A DNA stretch of 64,000 nucleotides. It comes from Pseudomonas grimontii. Lineage in GTDB: Bacteria; Pseudomonadota; Gammaproteobacteria; Pseudomonadales; Pseudomonadaceae. The translations under genes and the position numbers were made by a program. Numbering within the stretch: the stretch's first letter is position 1; every line of letters begins with the position of its first letter. Shown piece by piece: positions 18,591 through 29,131 of the stretch. Where the stretch lies: contig NZ_VFES01000001.1 of NCBI RefSeq assembly GCF_007858185.1, forward strand, positions 186,001-250,000. The letters are read 5' to 3'. The notes below the pieces were generated by a model, which had not been told where the DNA came from, searched no databases, and worked only from the letters and a program-made list of their open reading frames with translations.

Positions 18591-19187
18591 ATGAATTCGC
18601 TTTATCTGGCCTCAGGCTCCCCGAGACGGCGTGAACTGCTGACCCAGATCGGTGTGCCTTTCACCGTGGTCAGCGCCGCTATCGATGAAACTCCCTTTAC
18701 CAATGAATCGGCTGTTGCCTACGTTGAGCGTCTTGCGCGCGGCAAGGCGGCGGCGGGATTTGCTGCGCTTGGGGAAACCCCAGGTGCTTGCGTACTGGGC
18801 GCCGATACGGCGGTGGTTGTGGACGGCCAGATCCTTGGCAAGCCGGTGGACCAGGCTGATGCCCTGGCGATGTTGATGGCTTTGGCTGGGCGTGAGCATG
18901 AAGTCCTCACCGCCATCGCGCTCACCGACGGCCCGCGCTGTGAAACCCGATGTGTCAGTAGTCGAGTACTTTTTCGTGGGATTTCTGTCGAGGAGGCTAC
19001 AACCTACTGGCACAGTGGCGAACCCCAGGACAAGGCGGGCGGCTATGCTATTCAAGGGCTTGGGTCGGTGTTTGTGGCCGGGCTCAACGGCAGCTATTCC
19101 GCCGTGGTAGGGCTGCCGGTGTGCGAAACCGCGCAACTGCTCGACCAATTCGGCATACCCTGTTGGCAAAACCTTACCGCGCGCTGA
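18591..19187 (+). CDS. Maf-family nucleotide pyrophosphatase (dTTP/UTP type, YhdE-like)
   Basis: A 198-residue house-cleaning pyrophosphatase that hydrolyses non-canonical or excess dTTP/UTP. Signature text is [20 protein letters not shown] at the start, [20 protein letters not shown] with the catalytic Asp, and [23 protein letters not shown] 18591 is preferred over the open frame from 18540 because it has GGGAGAG upstream and matches the family start. Its position after mreD and before rng is conserved. Confidence 0.93.
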   Translation: MNSLYLASGSPRRRELLTQIGVPFTVVSAAIDETPFTNESAVAYVERLARGKAAAGFAALGETPGACVLGADTAVVVDGQILGKPVDQADALAMLMALAGREHEVLTAIALTDGPRCETRCVSSRVLFRGISVEEATTYWHSGEPQDKAGGYAIQGLGSVFVAGLNGSYSAVVGLPVCETAQLLDQFGIPCWQNLTAR

Positions 19188-19257
19188 ACGCGTTACTCCA
19201 GCGCCCAGCCTTAAGCGACCGGTCACTATTGTGAAAACGCCTGAACGAGACCCAGCC

Positions 19258-20715
19258 ATGAGTGAAGAGATTCTGATCAATATCACGCCGATGGAATCGC
19301 GCGTGGCGGTGGTAGAGAACGGTGTTCTGCAAGAAGTGCATGTCGAGCGCACCCAAAAGCGCGGGATCGTCGGCAATATCTACAAGGGCAAGGTGGTGCG
19401 GGTGTTGCCGGGGATGCAGGCGGCATTTGTCGACATCGGCCTGGACCGGGCGGCGTTTATCCACGCCTCGGAGATCTCCCTGCGCGAAGGGCCGGCGGTG
19501 GAAAGCATCAGTGCCTTGGTGCATGAGGGGCAAAGCCTGGTGGTGCAAGTCACCAAGGACCCCATCGGCTCCAAGGGGGCGCGGCTGACGACTCAGCTGT
19601 CGATTCCTTCGCGCTACCTGGTTTACATGCCGCGCACCGCCCATGTCGGCATCTCCCTGAAGATTGAAGACGAAGCCGAGCGCGAGCGCCTGAAAAAGGT
19701 GGTCAGCGACTGCGTGGCCGCCGAAGGCATCAAGGAAGCGGGTGGCTTTATCCTGCGCACCGCCGCCGAGGGCGCCGGTGCTGACGAAATCCTCATGGAC
19801 ATTCGCTACCTGCGGCGTTTGTGGGACCAGATCGGCGCACAGATCAAGACCATCGGCGCGCCGAGTGTGATCTACGAAGATCTGGGCCTGGCCCTGCGCA
19901 CCTTGCGCGACCTGGTCAGCCCCAAGATTGAGAAAATCCGCATCGACTCGCGGGAAACCTTCCAGCGCACCACGCAGTTTGTTGCCGAGCTGATGCCGGA
20001 AATTGCCGACCGCCTGGAGCACTACCCTGGTGAACGGCCGATCTTCGACCTGTATGGCGTCGAGGACGAAATCCAGAAAGCCCTGGAACGCAAGGTACCG
20101 CTCAAGTCCGGTGGCTACCTGGTGGTGGACCCGGCGGAAGCCATGACCACCATCGACGTCAACACCGGCGCGTTTGTTGGCCATCGCAACCTTGAAGAAA
20201 CCATCTTCAAGACCAATCTCGAAGCCGCCACGGCGATTGCCCGCCAACTGCGCCTGCGTAACCTGGGCGGCATCATCATCATCGACTTCATCGACATGGA
20301 AGATGAAGAGCACCAGCGCCAGGTGCTGCGCACGCTCGAAAAGCAGCTGGAGCGCGACCACGCCAAGACCAATATCATCGGTATCACCGAGCTGGGCCTG
20401 GTGCAGATGACCCGCAAGCGCACCCGCGAGAGCCTGGAGCAGGTGCTGTGCGAGCCGTGCAGCAGTTGCCAGGGCCGTGGCAAGTTGAAGACCCCGGAAA
20501 CGGTTTGCTACGAGATTTTCCGGGAAATCTTACGAGAGGCACGGGCCTATCAGGCCGAAGGCTATAGAGTGCTTGCCAACCAGAAAGTGGTTGACCGCCT
20601 GCTGGATGAAGAGTCCGGTAACGTGGCTGAACTGGAGGGTTTTATCGGACGTACGATTCGCTTCCAGGTCGAAACCATGTACTCCCAGGAACAATACGAC
20701 GTGGTGCTGCTCTGA
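19258..20715 (+). CDS. rng: Ribonuclease G
   Basis: A 485-residue endoribonuclease of the RNase E/G family, which matures the 5' end of 16S rRNA. The N-terminal S1 domain includes RGIVGNIYKGKVVRVLPGMQ. The catalytic metal-binding region has TTIDVNTGAFVGHRNLEETI and IIIIDFIDMEDEEHQRQVL. The zinc-link cysteines are in CEPCSSCQGRGK. ATG 19258 (MSEEILINITPMESRVAVVE) matches family starts better than an upstream in-frame GTG at 19231. It follows maf and precedes yhdP. Confidence 0.95.
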   Translation: MSEEILINITPMESRVAVVENGVLQEVHVERTQKRGIVGNIYKGKVVRVLPGMQAAFVDIGLDRAAFIHASEISLREGPAVESISALVHEGQSLVVQVTKDPIGSKGARLTTQLSIPSRYLVYMPRTAHVGISLKIEDEAERERLKKVVSDCVAAEGIKEAGGFILRTAAEGAGADEILMDIRYLRRLWDQIGAQIKTIGAPSVIYEDLGLALRTLRDLVSPKIEKIRIDSRETFQRTTQFVAELMPEIADRLEHYPGERPIFDLYGVEDEIQKALERKVPLKSGGYLVVDPAEAMTTIDVNTGAFVGHRNLEETIFKTNLEAATAIARQLRLRNLGGIIIIDFIDMEDEEHQRQVLRTLEKQLERDHAKTNIIGITELGLVQMTRKRTRESLEQVLCEPCSSCQGRGKLKTPETVCYEIFREILREARAYQAEGYRVLANQKVVDRLLDEESGNVAELEGFIGRTIRFQVETMYSQEQYDVVLL

Positions 20716-20791
20716 TCCCCATTCGCTTTCTTTTTACGAGACTCGCAGACCTGGATCTGCAGTCCGACTACTGCCTTGAGGGTCGCCTGAC

Positions 20792-23700
20792 ATGGAGCGT
20801 CTGATACGCTTTTTTGCCGCTTTGACCCGTTGGGGCCTAGGCCTGTGCGCCTTGCTTCTGGTATTGGCGGCGGTGTATGTGAGCCTGGGTCGTGAATTGA
20901 CCCCGCTGGTGGCCGAATACCGCGCGGAAATCGAAGCCAAGGCCCAGGCTGCGGTGGACATGCCTGTGCACATCGGCAGCCTCGAAGGCCGTTGGAGCGG
21001 CTTCGCGCCCGTGTTGCTGGCCCACGACGTGATGGTCGGCGAGGGCAGCAGTGCCTTGCGCCTGGACCAGGTTGAAGTGGTGCCGGACATGTGGGCCAGC
21101 CTGATGGCGCGCGAAGTACGTATTGCGCACCTGGAAGTCAGTGGCCTGCAACTGAGCGCCAAGGAAGACAAGGACGGCCATTGGGCGCTGCAAGGCCTGC
21201 CGATGCAGGACGACCAGCCGCTGGATCCTGAGCAATTGCTCAAGCGCATGCAGATGGTCAAGCGCGTGTCGCTGCTCGACAGCCAGGTCACCCTGCAACC
21301 GCTCGACCAGGCCCCGCTGACCCTGACGTATGTAGGCTTGAGCCTGCACACGGGCGTCACCCGCCAGCGCCTGGACGTTCGCCTGACCTTGCCCGACGGC
21401 CAGCCCCTTGCCCTGAGCCTGCGCAGCCGCATTCGCGCGAGCCAGTGGAAGGACGCCGAAGTCCAGGCCTACCTGAGCCTGCCGCAGAGCGACTGGGCCA
21501 AGTGGATTCCCGCCAGGCTGACCCAGCAGTGGAAACTCACGCAGTTCAAGGCTGGCGGTGAGTTCTGGCTGAACTGGGGTAAAGGCACTGTGCAAAGTGC
21601 GGTAGTGCGCCTCAACTCGCCGCAAGTGAAGGGCAGCTACGCCGAGCGCAAGCCGGTCCATATCGAAAACCTTGCACTCACGGCCTATCTGCAGCGCAGT
21701 GATACCGGCTTGAAGGTGTTGTTTGACTCCTTGGCGATGAACCTGGGCGAGACCCGATGGGAATCGCGCCTGCAATTGCAGCAGACCCTGGCTACCGACA
21801 AGGACCAGGAAGCCTGGCAGCTGCAGGCTGATCGCCTCGACCTGACCCCCATCACACCGTTGCTCAACGCCCTGGCACCGCTGCCGGAAGGCGTCGCCAA
21901 GACCGTCGAGCATCTGAAGGCCACCGGCCTGCTGCGTAATGTGCTGGTGGATTTCCGTCCTCAGGACACTACCGATCAAAAAGTCAGCTTTGCCGCCAAC
22001 CTGGAGCGGGTCGGGTTTGACGCTTACTTCGGTGCACCGGCCGCGCGCAACGTTTCCGGCAGCATCAGCGGCGACCTGGGCCATGGCGAGTTGCGCATGG
22101 ACAGCAAGGATTTCTCCCTGCACCTCGATCCGATCTTTGCCAAGCCCTGGCAGTACCTTCAGGCTAATGCCCGCCTCACGTGGAAGCTGGATAAAGAAGG
22201 CTTCACCCTGATCGCCCCGTATATCAAGGTGCTGGGGGAAGAAGGCAAGATCGCCGCCGATTTCCTGATTCGCCTGCATTTCGACCAAAGCCAGGAAGAT
22301 TATATGGACCTGCGGGTCGGTATGGTCGATGGCGATGGACGCTTTACCCCTAAATACCTGCCGGCCGTGCTGAGTCCCGCGTTGGATGAGTGGCTGCGCA
22401 CGGCGATTCTCAAGGGCGCAGTGGATCAGGGGTTCTTCCAGTATCAGGGGGCGCTGAACCACGACGCGTTGCCGGCCGCGCGCAATATCAGCCTGTTTTT
22501 CAAGGTGCATGACGCCGAACTGGCGTTCCAGCCGGGCTGGCCCCATGTGAACAAGGTCAATGGTGAAGTGTTTGTCGAAGAGACTGGCGTGCGCATCCTG
22601 GCCAGCAAGGGGCAGTTGCTCGACACCAAGGTCAAGGACGTCTACGTCAATATTCCCCACGCGCCGTCCGGAAAGGAAAGCCATCTGCTGCTGACCGGTG
22701 GTTTTGCCGGTGGCCTGGGTGATGGGCTGAGGATCCTCCAGGAAGCGCCAATTGGTACTGCATCCACCTTCGCCGGCTGGAAAGGCGAAGGAGACCTGCA
22801 AGGTTCACTGGATCTGGACGTTCCGCTGGTCAAGGGCATCGAACCCAAGATCGTGGTGGATTTCCAGACAGATAAGGCCCGTCTGCAATTGGCGGAACCG
22901 CCCTTGGACCTGACGCAGCTCAAGGGCAGTTTCCGCTTCGATAGCGCCAAAGGCCTGAGCGGCGAAAAGATTACAGCCCAGGCATTTGACCGGCCGATCA
23001 CCGCGCAGATCTTTGCCGATGGCAAGCCGGGCAACATCAGCACCCGTGTCGCCGCCAGGGGGCAGGTGACGGTCAAGCGCCTGACGGATTGGTTGAAAGT
23101 CAGCCAGCCGTTGCCGGTGTCCGGTGATATTTCATATCAGTTGCAGCTCAATCTGGACGGTGCCGACAGCCAACTGATGGTCAGCTCCAACCTCAAGGGC
23201 GTTGCGGTGGACTTGCCTGCGCCGTTCGGCATGCCGGCCAGCCAGGGACGTGACAGCGTATTTCGCATGACCTTGCAGGGAGCTGAACGCCGCTATTGGT
23301 TTGATTACGGTGAGTTGGCCAACTTCACCTTTGCCGCACCGCCGGACAAACTCAATGACGGCCGTGGCGAGTTGTTCCTCGGCGATGGCGATGCCGTACT
23401 GCCAGCAGCCAAGGGCCTGCGCATCCGTGGCGTGCTCTCGGAACTGGATGTTGATCCGTGGAAAAAACTGGTGAACCAGTATGCTGGCAATGACCCTGGT
23501 GGCAGTGCCAAGCAACTGCTGAGCGGTGCCGAATTCAAGATTGGCAAGCTCACCGGCCTGGGTACCCAGTTCGATCAGGTCAACCTGTTGCTGGATCGAA
23601 AGTCCGCTGCCTGGGGCTTACAGTTCGACAGCCAGCAGGCCAAGGGTGCCGTGAACTTGCCGGATGCCAAGGGCGCGCCGATTGCGGTCAACCTGCAATA

Positions 23701-24607
23701 TGTGAAGCTGCCGGCGGTGGACCCGACGGTACAGGCTGATGAAAATGCACCGGATCCGTTGGCCAGTATTGATCCCAAGGATATTCCGGCGCTGGATATT
23801 GCTATTGACCAACTGTTTCAGGGGCCGGACCTGATAGGCGCCTGGTCACTCAAGATCCGACCCACTGCCAAAGGCCTGGCCTTCAATAATCTGGACCTGG
23901 GCCTCAAGGGCATGCAACTTAAGGGCGCCGGCGGATGGGAAGGGGTTCCGGGTGACAGCAGCAGTTGGTACAAGGGCCGCCTGGACGGCAAGAACATCGC
24001 CGATGTACTCAAAGGCTGGGGCTATGCGCCCACGGTAACCAGCGAGGACTTCCACTTGGACGTGGATGGGCGTTGGCCGGGTTCGCCGGCCTGGGTCGGG
24101 CCTAAACGTTTCTCCGGCAGCCTGGATGCGACGTTCCGTAAGGGGCAGTTTGTTGAGGTGGAAGGTGGCGCCCAGGCACTGCGGGTGTTCGGCCTGCTCA
24201 ACTTCAATTCCATTGGGCGCCGGCTGCGCCTGGACTTCTCCGACTTGCTGGGCAAAGGCTTGAGTTATGACCGCGTCAAGGGTCAATTGGCCGCCAGCAA
24301 TGGTGTGTTCGTGACGCGCGAGCCGATCACCATGACCGGCCCGTCGAGTAACCTGGAGCTCAATGGCACACTGGACCTGGTGGCCGATCGTGTCGATGCC
24401 AAGTTGCTGGTGACGTTGCCGGTGACCAACAACCTGCCGATTGCCGCGCTGATCGTGGGTGCGCCGGCGATTGGTGGCGCACTGTTCCTGATCGACAAGC
24501 TGATCGGTGACCGTGTTTCGCGTTTCGCCAGCGTGCAATACAAGGTGGAAGGCCCTTGGAAGGATCCAAAAATCACCTTCGACAAACCATTTGAAAAACC
24601 AAACTGA
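20792..24607 (+). CDS. yhdP: YhdP family AsmA-like protein (phospholipid trafficking)
   Basis: A 1271-residue envelope protein with one N-terminal membrane helix (about residues 13-32, WGLGLCALLLVLAAVYVSLG). A very long beta-groove domain of the DUF3971/AsmA type follows. YhdP relatives bridge the inner and outer membranes and move phospholipids, with TamB and YdbH. The C-terminus has the family AsmA2 block with LRVFGLLNFNSIGRRLRLDF, a short hydrophobic stretch NNLPIAALIVGAPAIGGALF and the ending DPKITFDKPFEKPN. Length is normal. It sits between rng and the nitrilase-tldD pair, as in many gammaproteobacteria. Confidence 0.93.
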   Translation: MERLIRFFAALTRWGLGLCALLLVLAAVYVSLGRELTPLVAEYRAEIEAKAQAAVDMPVHIGSLEGRWSGFAPVLLAHDVMVGEGSSALRLDQVEVVPDMWASLMAREVRIAHLEVSGLQLSAKEDKDGHWALQGLPMQDDQPLDPEQLLKRMQMVKRVSLLDSQVTLQPLDQAPLTLTYVGLSLHTGVTRQRLDVRLTLPDGQPLALSLRSRIRASQWKDAEVQAYLSLPQSDWAKWIPARLTQQWKLTQFKAGGEFWLNWGKGTVQSAVVRLNSPQVKGSYAERKPVHIENLALTAYLQRSDTGLKVLFDSLAMNLGETRWESRLQLQQTLATDKDQEAWQLQADRLDLTPITPLLNALAPLPEGVAKTVEHLKATGLLRNVLVDFRPQDTTDQKVSFAANLERVGFDAYFGAPAARNVSGSISGDLGHGELRMDSKDFSLHLDPIFAKPWQYLQANARLTWKLDKEGFTLIAPYIKVLGEEGKIAADFLIRLHFDQSQEDYMDLRVGMVDGDGRFTPKYLPAVLSPALDEWLRTAILKGAVDQGFFQYQGALNHDALPAARNISLFFKVHDAELAFQPGWPHVNKVNGEVFVEETGVRILASKGQLLDTKVKDVYVNIPHAPSGKESHLLLTGGFAGGLGDGLRILQEAPIGTASTFAGWKGEGDLQGSLDLDVPLVKGIEPKIVVDFQTDKARLQLAEPPLDLTQLKGSFRFDSAKGLSGEKITAQAFDRPITAQIFADGKPGNISTRVAARGQVTVKRLTDWLKVSQPLPVSGDISYQLQLNLDGADSQLMVSSNLKGVAVDLPAPFGMPASQGRDSVFRMTLQGAERRYWFDYGELANFTFAAPPDKLNDGRGELFLGDGDAVLPAAKGLRIRGVLSELDVDPWKKLVNQYAGNDPGGSAKQLLSGAEFKIGKLTGLGTQFDQVNLLLDRKSAAWGLQFDSQQAKGAVNLPDAKGAPIAVNLQYVKLPAVDPTVQADENAPDPLASIDPKDIPALDIAIDQLFQGPDLIGAWSLKIRPTAKGLAFNNLDLGLKGMQLKGAGGWEGVPGDSSSWYKGRLDGKNIADVLKGWGYAPTVTSEDFHLDVDGRWPGSPAWVGPKRFSGSLDATFRKGQFVEVEGGAQALRVFGLLNFNSIGRRLRLDFSDLLGKGLSYDRVKGQLAASNGVFVTREPITMTGPSSNLELNGTLDLVADRVDAKLLVTLPVTNNLPIAALIVGAPAIGGALFLIDKLIGDRVSRFASVQYKVEGPWKDPKITFDKPFEKPN

Positions 24608-24655
24608 GAGCCTGTGGAGTAGCATGGCCGCATGCCTTTTGCGGAGTATCGGCCC

Positions 24656-25504
24656 ATGTCCTTTGCGGTAATTCAAATGGTCAGCCAAAGCGATGTGCTG
24701 GCCAATCTGGCCCAGGCCCGGCGGTTGTTGGAACGAGCGGCGGCCGGCGGTGCGAAGCTGGCGGTGCTGCCGGAAAACTTTGCCGCCATGGGCCGCCGCG
24801 ACGTGGCGGATATTGGTCGTGCCGAGGCGCTGGGTGAAGGTCCGATCCTGCCATGGTTGAAACAGACCGCCTGCGACCTCACCTTATGGATAGTGGCTGG
24901 CACACTGCCGTTGCCGCCCAAGGATCAACCGCACGCCAAATCCAATGCCTGCTCGCTGCTGATCGATGATTGCGGCGAAGTCGTTGCCCGTTACGACAAG
25001 CTGCATTTGTTTGATGTGGATGTGGCGGATGCCCGGGGTCGCTATCGGGAGTCCGATGACTATGCTTTCGGGAACAACGTGGTGGTGGCGGATACGCCGG
25101 TCGGCCGTTTGGGCCTGACGGTATGTTACGACCTGCGCTTCCCCGAGCTGTACAGCGAGCTGCGCGCGGCGGGGGCTGAATTGATTACCGCGCCCTCGGC
25201 CTTTACTGCCGTGACCGGTGCCGCCCACTGGGATGTACTGATTCGTGCGCGGGCCATCGAAACCCAGTGTTACCTGCTGGCGGCCGCCCAGGGCGGTGTA
25301 CATCCAGGGCCACGGGAAACCTATGGTCATGCGTCTATCGTCGACCCATGGGGCCAGGTGCTGACACAACAGGATCAAGGCGAAGCGGTGTTGCTGGCCG
25401 AACGCAATAGCAGTGAACAGGCGTCGATACGGGCGCGCATGCCGGTGGTCAACCATCGGCGCTTTTTCTCGCAGGGCGCACAGCGGCCTGCTTCAGAACG
25501 ATGA
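24656..25504 (+). CDS. Carbon-nitrogen hydrolase (nitrilase superfamily, Nit1-like deaminated glutathione amidase)
   Basis: A 282-residue amidase with the Glu-Lys-Cys triad: [14 protein letters not shown] (Glu), [16 protein letters not shown] (Lys) and [20 protein letters not shown] (Cys). The Nit1-like loop [14 protein letters not shown] and the [20 protein letters not shown] block support a deaminated-glutathione amidase repair role, inferred from family. ATG 24656 is chosen because [18 protein letters not shown] is the normal start of the fold. An ATG at 24632 is possible. It is 16 bases before tldD. Confidence 0.88.
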   Translation: MSFAVIQMVSQSDVLANLAQARRLLERAAAGGAKLAVLPENFAAMGRRDVADIGRAEALGEGPILPWLKQTACDLTLWIVAGTLPLPPKDQPHAKSNACSLLIDDCGEVVARYDKLHLFDVDVADARGRYRESDDYAFGNNVVVADTPVGRLGLTVCYDLRFPELYSELRAAGAELITAPSAFTAVTGAAHWDVLIRARAIETQCYLLAAAQGGVHPGPRETYGHASIVDPWGQVLTQQDQGEAVLLAERNSSEQASIRARMPVVNHRRFFSQGAQRPASER

Positions 25505-25520
25505 ATTTAAGGCCAAACCT

Positions 25521-26963
25521 ATGAGCGAGTTGTTGTCCTCAGTCAGTGAACACCTCCTGGCACCCGGTGGCGTGACCATCGAAAGCTTGCAAACCGTGCT
25601 CGGCGATCTGGCCGGGCCGGGCATCGATGCAGCGGACCTGTATTTCCAGGGGCAGATCTCCGAGTCCTGGGCCCTGGAAGATGGCATCGTCAAGGAAGGC
25701 AGTTTCAATCTTGACCAAGGTGTAGGCGTACGCGCGCAATCCGGTGAAAAGACCGGTTTTGCCTACAGTAACGCGATCACCCTGGAGGCGCTGGGCCTCG
25801 CTGCGCGTGCCGCGCGTTCGATCTCCCGTGCCGGCCAAAATGGCACGGTGCAGGCGTTCAGTACCCAGGACGTGGCGCAGTTATATGCGCCGGACAACCC
25901 TCTTGAAGTGATCAGCCGTGCGGAAAAGGTCGAGCTGCTCAAGCGTATCGATGCGGCCACCCGCGCCCTGGACCCGCGTATCCAGCAGGTCTCCGTGAGC
26001 ATGGCCGGTGTGTGGGAACGCATCCTGGTGGCGTCCACCGACGGTGGCCTGGCGGCGGATGTGCGGCCGTTGGTGCGTTTCAACGTCAGTGTGATCGTCG
26101 AGCAGAATGGCCGCCGCGAGCGCGGTGGTCATGGCGGCGGCGGGCGTACCGACTACCGTTACTTCCTCACCGACGACCGTGCGATGGGCTATGCCCGTGA
26201 GGCTTTGCGCCAGGCGTTGGTAAACCTGGAAGCTATTCCGGCGCCGGCCGGCACATTGCCGGTGGTATTGGGCTCGGGCTGGTCCGGCGTATTGCTGCAC
26301 GAAGCCGTGGGTCATGGCCTGGAAGGCGACTTCAACCGCAAGGGCAGTTCCGCCTACAGTGGGCGTATGGGCGAGATGGTTGCGTCCAAGCTCTGCACCA
26401 TTGTCGATGATGGCACCCTGGCCGGTCGTCGTGGCTCGCTGAGCGTCGATGATGAAGGCACGCCGACCGAGTGCACCACCTTGATTGAAAACGGTGTGCT
26501 CAAGGGCTACATGCAAGACAAGCTCAATGCCCGTCTGATGGGCGTGGCGCGCACCGGTAATGGCCGTCGCGAATCTTATGCGCACCTGCCGATGCCCCGC
26601 ATGACCAACACCTACATGCTCGGTGGCGAAAGCGACCCGGCGGAGATCATCGCTTCGGTGAAGCGCGGCATCTACTGCGCCAACCTCGGCGGCGGCCAGG
26701 TGGATATCACCAGCGGCAAGTTCGTGTTCTCCACCAGCGAGGCGTACCTGATCGAAGACGGCAAGATTACTGCGCCGGTCAAAGGGGCAACGTTGATTGG
26801 CAATGGCCCGGAAGCCATGAGCAAGGTGTCGATGGTCGGCAACGACCTGGCCCTGGACAGTGGTGTGGGCATGTGCGGGAAAGATGGGCAGTCGGTGCCG
26901 GTAGGTGTCGGCCAGCCAACGCTGAAAATTGATGCGATCACCGTGGGTGGTACGGGGTCGTAA
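25521..26963 (+). CDS. tldD: Metalloprotease TldD
   Basis: A 480-residue subunit of the TldD/TldE zinc protease, which trims leader peptides (microcin B17, PQQ-type peptides) and degrades unfolded peptides. The catalytic HExxxH is visible in [20 protein letters not shown]. Further family text is [20 protein letters not shown] and [23 protein letters not shown] 25521 follows TTAAGG. A longer frame into the nitrilase gene is rejected. Its partner gene pmbA lies 675 bases downstream, beyond the oppositely oriented darP. Confidence 0.96.
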   Translation: MSELLSSVSEHLLAPGGVTIESLQTVLGDLAGPGIDAADLYFQGQISESWALEDGIVKEGSFNLDQGVGVRAQSGEKTGFAYSNAITLEALGLAARAARSISRAGQNGTVQAFSTQDVAQLYAPDNPLEVISRAEKVELLKRIDAATRALDPRIQQVSVSMAGVWERILVASTDGGLAADVRPLVRFNVSVIVEQNGRRERGGHGGGGRTDYRYFLTDDRAMGYAREALRQALVNLEAIPAPAGTLPVVLGSGWSGVLLHEAVGHGLEGDFNRKGSSAYSGRMGEMVASKLCTIVDDGTLAGRRGSLSVDDEGTPTECTTLIENGVLKGYMQDKLNARLMGVARTGNGRRESYAHLPMPRMTNTYMLGGESDPAEIIASVKRGIYCANLGGGQVDITSGKFVFSTSEAYLIEDGKITAPVKGATLIGNGPEAMSKVSMVGNDLALDSGVGMCGKDGQSVPVGVGQPTLKIDAITVGGTGS

Positions 26964-27008
26964 GGGGTGGAGCTTCGGGTGGCGAAGACCGCCACCCGGG
27001 GAAGGGCA

Positions 27009-27530
27009 TCAACGCAGGCCGCGTTGAGTCTCGTCCAGCTCACGGATGTATTTGAAGATTTTACGGCTGGTGGCCGGCGCCTTGTTATGCGCCTGCTCGT
27101 GCTGGGCCTGACGGATCAGGGAGCGCAGTTGCTGGCGGTCCGCGTCCGGGTAGTCCAACACGAATTTCTCCAGCACCGCGTCATCGCCCGAGATCAGGCG
27201 GTCACGCCAACGTTCCAGGTTATGGAAACGTTCGTTGTACTGGCGAGTGGAGGCATCGGTTTGATCAAGCAAAGCGAGAATGGCGTCAGTGTCCTGATCG
27301 CGCATCAGCTTGCCGATAAACATGATGTGCCGTTTACGCGCGATATTCGCGGTGTGCTTGGGTGCATCCGCAAGCGCCCGGCGCATTTCGTCGGTCAGTG
27401 GCAGTTTTGCAATCAAGTCTTTCTTGAGCGTTGTAAGGCGCTCGCCGAGGTCAACCAGCGCATGCAGCTCGCGTTTGACCTGGGTTTTGCTTTTCTCCCC
27501 ATCGAGGGAGTCGTCGTAAGAATCAACCAT
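27009..27530 (-). CDS. darP: Ribosome biogenesis factor DarP (YjgA, DUF615)
   Basis: A 173-residue protein associated with late 50S subunit assembly. Conserved text is [51 protein letters not shown] [16 protein letters not shown] and [20 protein letters not shown], ending in [13 protein letters not shown]. Start at MVDSYDDS is chosen over an extension of five residues. It is transcribed against tldD and pmbA, which flank it. Confidence 0.92.
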   Translation of the reverse strand: MVDSYDDSLDGEKSKTQVKRELHALVDLGERLTTLKKDLIAKLPLTDEMRRALADAPKHTANIARKRHIMFIGKLMRDQDTDAILALLDQTDASTRQYNERFHNLERWRDRLISGDDAVLEKFVLDYPDADRQQLRSLIRQAQHEQAHNKAPATSRKIFKYIRELDETQRGLR

Positions 27531-27638
27531 GGTGGCAGTCCGCAAAGAAACGCCGCCATGATAACCAGTCGGGGGCCGCTTGTCCGGCCCGGTCGCTCGA
27601 TGGCCTTAACCGAAAGCAGAATTTGAGTGGAGAAAACC

Positions 27639-28985
27639 ATGAGTGCAGCCCAAAGCGTCGGTCCGCAAGCGTTACCGGCCCTGCAGGAACAAGTCGAGCA
27701 GATCCTTGCCGAGGCCAAGCGCCAGGGGGCCAGCGCCTGTGAAGTGGCGGTGTCGCTGGAGCAGGGGCTGTCGACGTCGGTGCGCCAGCGGGAAGTGGAA
27801 ACCGTCGAATTTAACCGTGACCAAGGCTTTGGCATCACTTTGTACGTGGGGCAGCGCAAAGGTTCGGCCAGTACGTCGGCCAGCGGCCCGGAGGCGATTC
27901 GCGAAACCGTTGCCGCCGCGTTGGCGATTGCCCAGCATACCTCCGAGGATGAAAGCTCGGGCTTGGCCGATAAGGCGCTGATGGCCAAGGACTTGAAGGA
28001 TTTCGATCTGTTCCATGCCTGGGATATAACGCCTGAACGGGCCATCGAGCTGGCGCTGACCTGCGAAGCGGCTGCGTTCGATGCCGATGCCCGCATCAAG
28101 AACGCCGATGGCACCACGTTGAACACTCACCAGGGCTGTCGCGTATACGGTAACAGCCACGGGTTTATCGGGGGGTATGCGTCCACTCGCCATAGTTTGA
28201 GCTGCGTGATGATCGCCGAGGCCAATGGCCAAATGCAGCGTGATTACTGGTACGACGTAAGTCGTCAGGGCGAATTGCTCGCAGACCCGGTCAGCATTGG
28301 TCAACGTGCTGCACAACGTGCCGCGAGTCGCTTGGGCGCGCGCCCGGTGCCGACGTGTGAAGTGCCTGTGCTGTTTTCGGCGGAACTGGCAGGTGGTTTG
28401 TTTGGCAGTTTCCTGGGGGCCATTTCTGGCGGCAATCTGTATCGCAAGTCCTCGTTCCTTGAGGGAGCGATCGGCCAGACGTTGTTTCCCGAGTGGCTGA
28501 CCATCGATGAGCGTCCGCACTTGATGCGGGCCATGGGCAGTTCGGCGTTCGATGGGGACGGCCTGGCCACGTATGCCAAGCCGTTCGTCGAAAACGGTGA
28601 GCTGGTGTCTTACGTACTCGGCACCTATTCAGGCCGCAAACTCGGACTGCCCAGTACCGCGAACGCCGGTGGCGTGCATAACCTGTTCGTGACCCATGGT
28701 GACGAAGACCAGGCGGCGCTGTTGCGGCGCATGGGACGTGGCCTGCTGGTGACCGAACTGATGGGCCATGGCCTGAATATGGTCACTGGGGATTATTCTC
28801 GTGGCGCGGCGGGTTTCTGGGTGGAAAACGGTGAGATTCAGTTCGCTGTCCAGGAAGTGACCATTGCCGGCAATATGCGCGATATGTTCAAGCAGATCGT
28901 TGCTGTGGGAAACGACCTGGAGCTGCGCAGTAATATTCGCACAGGCTCGGTCCTGATCGAGCGGATGACCGTCGCGGGCAGCTAA
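27639..28985 (+). CDS. pmbA: Metalloprotease subunit PmbA/TldE
   Basis: A 448-residue partner of TldD, without the HExxxH. Family landmarks are VETVEFNRDQGFGITLYVGQ near residue 50, NTHQGCRVYGNSHGFIGGYA, VLFSAELAGGLFGSFLGAIS and LMGHGLNMVTGDYSRGAAGF close to the C-terminus. A GGAG eight bases upstream supports the start at 27639. An intrinsic terminator follows. Confidence 0.95.
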   Translation: MSAAQSVGPQALPALQEQVEQILAEAKRQGASACEVAVSLEQGLSTSVRQREVETVEFNRDQGFGITLYVGQRKGSASTSASGPEAIRETVAAALAIAQHTSEDESSGLADKALMAKDLKDFDLFHAWDITPERAIELALTCEAAAFDADARIKNADGTTLNTHQGCRVYGNSHGFIGGYASTRHSLSCVMIAEANGQMQRDYWYDVSRQGELLADPVSIGQRAAQRAASRLGARPVPTCEVPVLFSAELAGGLFGSFLGAISGGNLYRKSSFLEGAIGQTLFPEWLTIDERPHLMRAMGSSAFDGDGLATYAKPFVENGELVSYVLGTYSGRKLGLPSTANAGGVHNLFVTHGDEDQAALLRRMGRGLLVTELMGHGLNMVTGDYSRGAAGFWVENGEIQFAVQEVTIAGNMRDMFKQIVAVGNDLELRSNIRTGSVLIERMTVAGS

Positions 28986-29002
28986 TTCCGCGACAGCTTC
29001 AC

Positions 29003-29040
29003 AAAAGGCGCGCCATCTTACGGATGGCGCGCCTTTTTTT
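29003..29040 (+). terminator. Intrinsic terminator after pmbA
   Basis: AAAAGGCGCGCCAT and ATGGCGCGCC pair around CTTACGG and are followed by TTTTTTT. Confidence 0.9.
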
Positions 29041-29080
29041 GTAGCGGGTTTCAGGCGGATTGCTGTGCCACTCTTGTTTT

Positions 29081-29116
29081 GATTCTCAATATCATTTAAT
29101 AATAAATATCATTACC
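29081..29116 (+). promoter_or_regulatory. Fur box(es) of the fagA-fumC-orfX-sodA operon
   Basis: AATAATAAATATCATTACC (29098-29116) matches 14 of 19 positions of the Fur consensus GATAATGATAATCATTATC. The preceding GATTCTCAATATCATTTAA (29081-29099) matches fewer. It lies 16 bases before fagA, in AT-rich sequence that also contains -10-like text. Fur control of this operon is known in P. aeruginosa. Confidence 0.75.
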
Positions 29117-29131
29117 GAGCGAGTGTGGATC

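Noticed and set aside
20837..22801. A 654-codon minus-strand open frame inside yhdP
   Set aside because: Codon-position GC shadow. No family motifs, and yhdP is intact on the plus strand.
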